DNA of 64,000 bases, from positions 124,001 through 188,000 of the forward strand of contig QPMI01000123.1 of assembly GCA_004431415.1 (NCBI GenBank), read 5' to 3'. The DNA comes from Cyanophora paradoxa (Eukaryota; Glaucocystophyceae; Cyanophorales; Cyanophoraceae). Position numbers and translations under genes: made by a program. Numbering within the stretch: the stretch's first letter is position 1; every line of letters starts with the position of its first letter. Shown here in pieces: positions 63,811 to 64,000 of this stretch. The notes beneath the pieces are model-generated. The model ran no database searches. It was given only the letters and a program-made list of their open reading frames with translations, and was not told the DNA's origin.

Positions 63811-63990
63811 TTTTTTTTTTTAAGATCTACGGTGGGCGTGCCCACTCGTAGTACACAACGAGGATACAAGTCACGGTATCGGGAATCACAGGGATTCGAA
63901 GTACAACGTAGCGGAAACAGCAGGAACCGAACCCGGGAATCCGGGAGGTCGTAGCACGACCTTATACCGCTAGCACCTAAGGAATTACGA
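63811..63990 (-). mobile_element. tRNA-derived SINE candidate
   Basis: Read on the minus strand, the segment starts with a tRNA-like head: A-box-like GCTAGCGGTATAAGG, a short hairpin AGGTCGTGCTACGACCT and B-box-like GGTTCGGTTCC. About 100 nt of body follow, then an A11 tail (complement of T at 63811-63821) directly before the transposon flank. The anticodon loop would be only five bases, so it is not a normal tRNA. The 5' limit is near the window edge and a target duplication could not be checked. Confidence 0.5.
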
Positions 63991-64000
63991 TTGTGGTCTA

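Noticed and set aside
59574-63818. hAT transposon with 8-bp target duplication at CAGGGA/TCCCTA ends
   Set aside because: The 8 bases outside the two ends differ (CCTAATAT versus poly-T), so the hAT assignment was not adopted, though a SINE insertion may have overwritten the right flank.
63811-63990. Functional tRNA gene
   Set aside because: The anticodon loop would be five bases, the acceptor and T stems do not pair well, and an A tail follows; a tRNA-derived SINE fits better.

Overview
This is nuclear DNA from a GC-rich (by eye roughly 70% or more in genes), intron-dense, compact protist genome. Twenty-two protein genes fill about the first 59 kb, usually a few hundred bases apart and on both strands. 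Most introns are 53-100 nt with a branch-point-like CTGAC, CTCAC or CTNAG motif 10-20 nt before the acceptor. Many use GC rather than GT as donor. Gene content points to a photosynthetic, flagellated alga: an LCIB-family theta-carbonic anhydrase, a plant-type 2Fe-2S ferredoxin and a cyanobacterial/plastid-type tRNA m7G methyltransferase on one side, WDR17 and a CEP164-like WW protein on the other. A haptophyte or another high-GC secondary or green alga would fit. I cannot fix the lineage; the UMP synthase order (OPRT then OMPDC) argues against a typical stramenopile.

Layout. 1-6986 (+): large Ig/PKD/REJ-like repeat protein ending in a multi-pass TRP-like domain (5' end off the window). 7478-8772 (-): trmB. 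9425-13871 (+): ethylene-receptor-like hybrid histidine kinase. 14471-16678 (-): unrecognised lysine-rich, mini-exon protein with an acidic Pro/Glu repeat tail. 17495-18923 (+): F-box protein. 20341-22463 (+): AUR1-like inositol phosphorylceramide synthase. 23061-28015 (-): WDR17. 28346-28983 (+): CMC2. 29192-31491 (-): CUE plus WW (CEP164-like) protein. 31990-32930 (-): LSM4. 33048-35498 (+): Pro/Gln-rich CUB protein. 35680-38197 (-): TRK/HKT-type potassium transporter.

38.2-44.1 kb is poor in genes and rich in repeats: a 40-bp minisatellite, a dispersed inverted repeat pair and an intronic hairpin array inside an unknown gene (42018-43326 +). After it come a PDZ protein (44458-45450 +), LCIB (45698-47709 -), an NCL-type cation/calcium exchanger (48189-50787 +), a DacB/PBP4 peptidase (51344-53579 -), an acidic coiled-coil protein (53779-54814 +), a UPF0538/C2orf76 homologue (55231-55902 +), UMP synthase (56179-58173 -) and ferredoxin (58288-58998 +). 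The last 4.4 kb is a 4.2-kb element with 295-bp terminal inverted repeats and nested internal inverted repeats, abutted by a tRNA-like SINE candidate.

There are no operons. Genes cooperate only broadly (pyrimidine synthesis, CO2 concentration, ion transport, cilium, RNA processing). Exon joins were made by hand from reading frame, splice motifs and recalled family conservation. Internal exon boundaries are most secure in trmB, the kinase receiver domains, CMC2, LSM4, NCL, C2orf76 and UMPS. First exons of WDR17, LCIB, the lysine-rich gene and the PDZ gene are uncertain.
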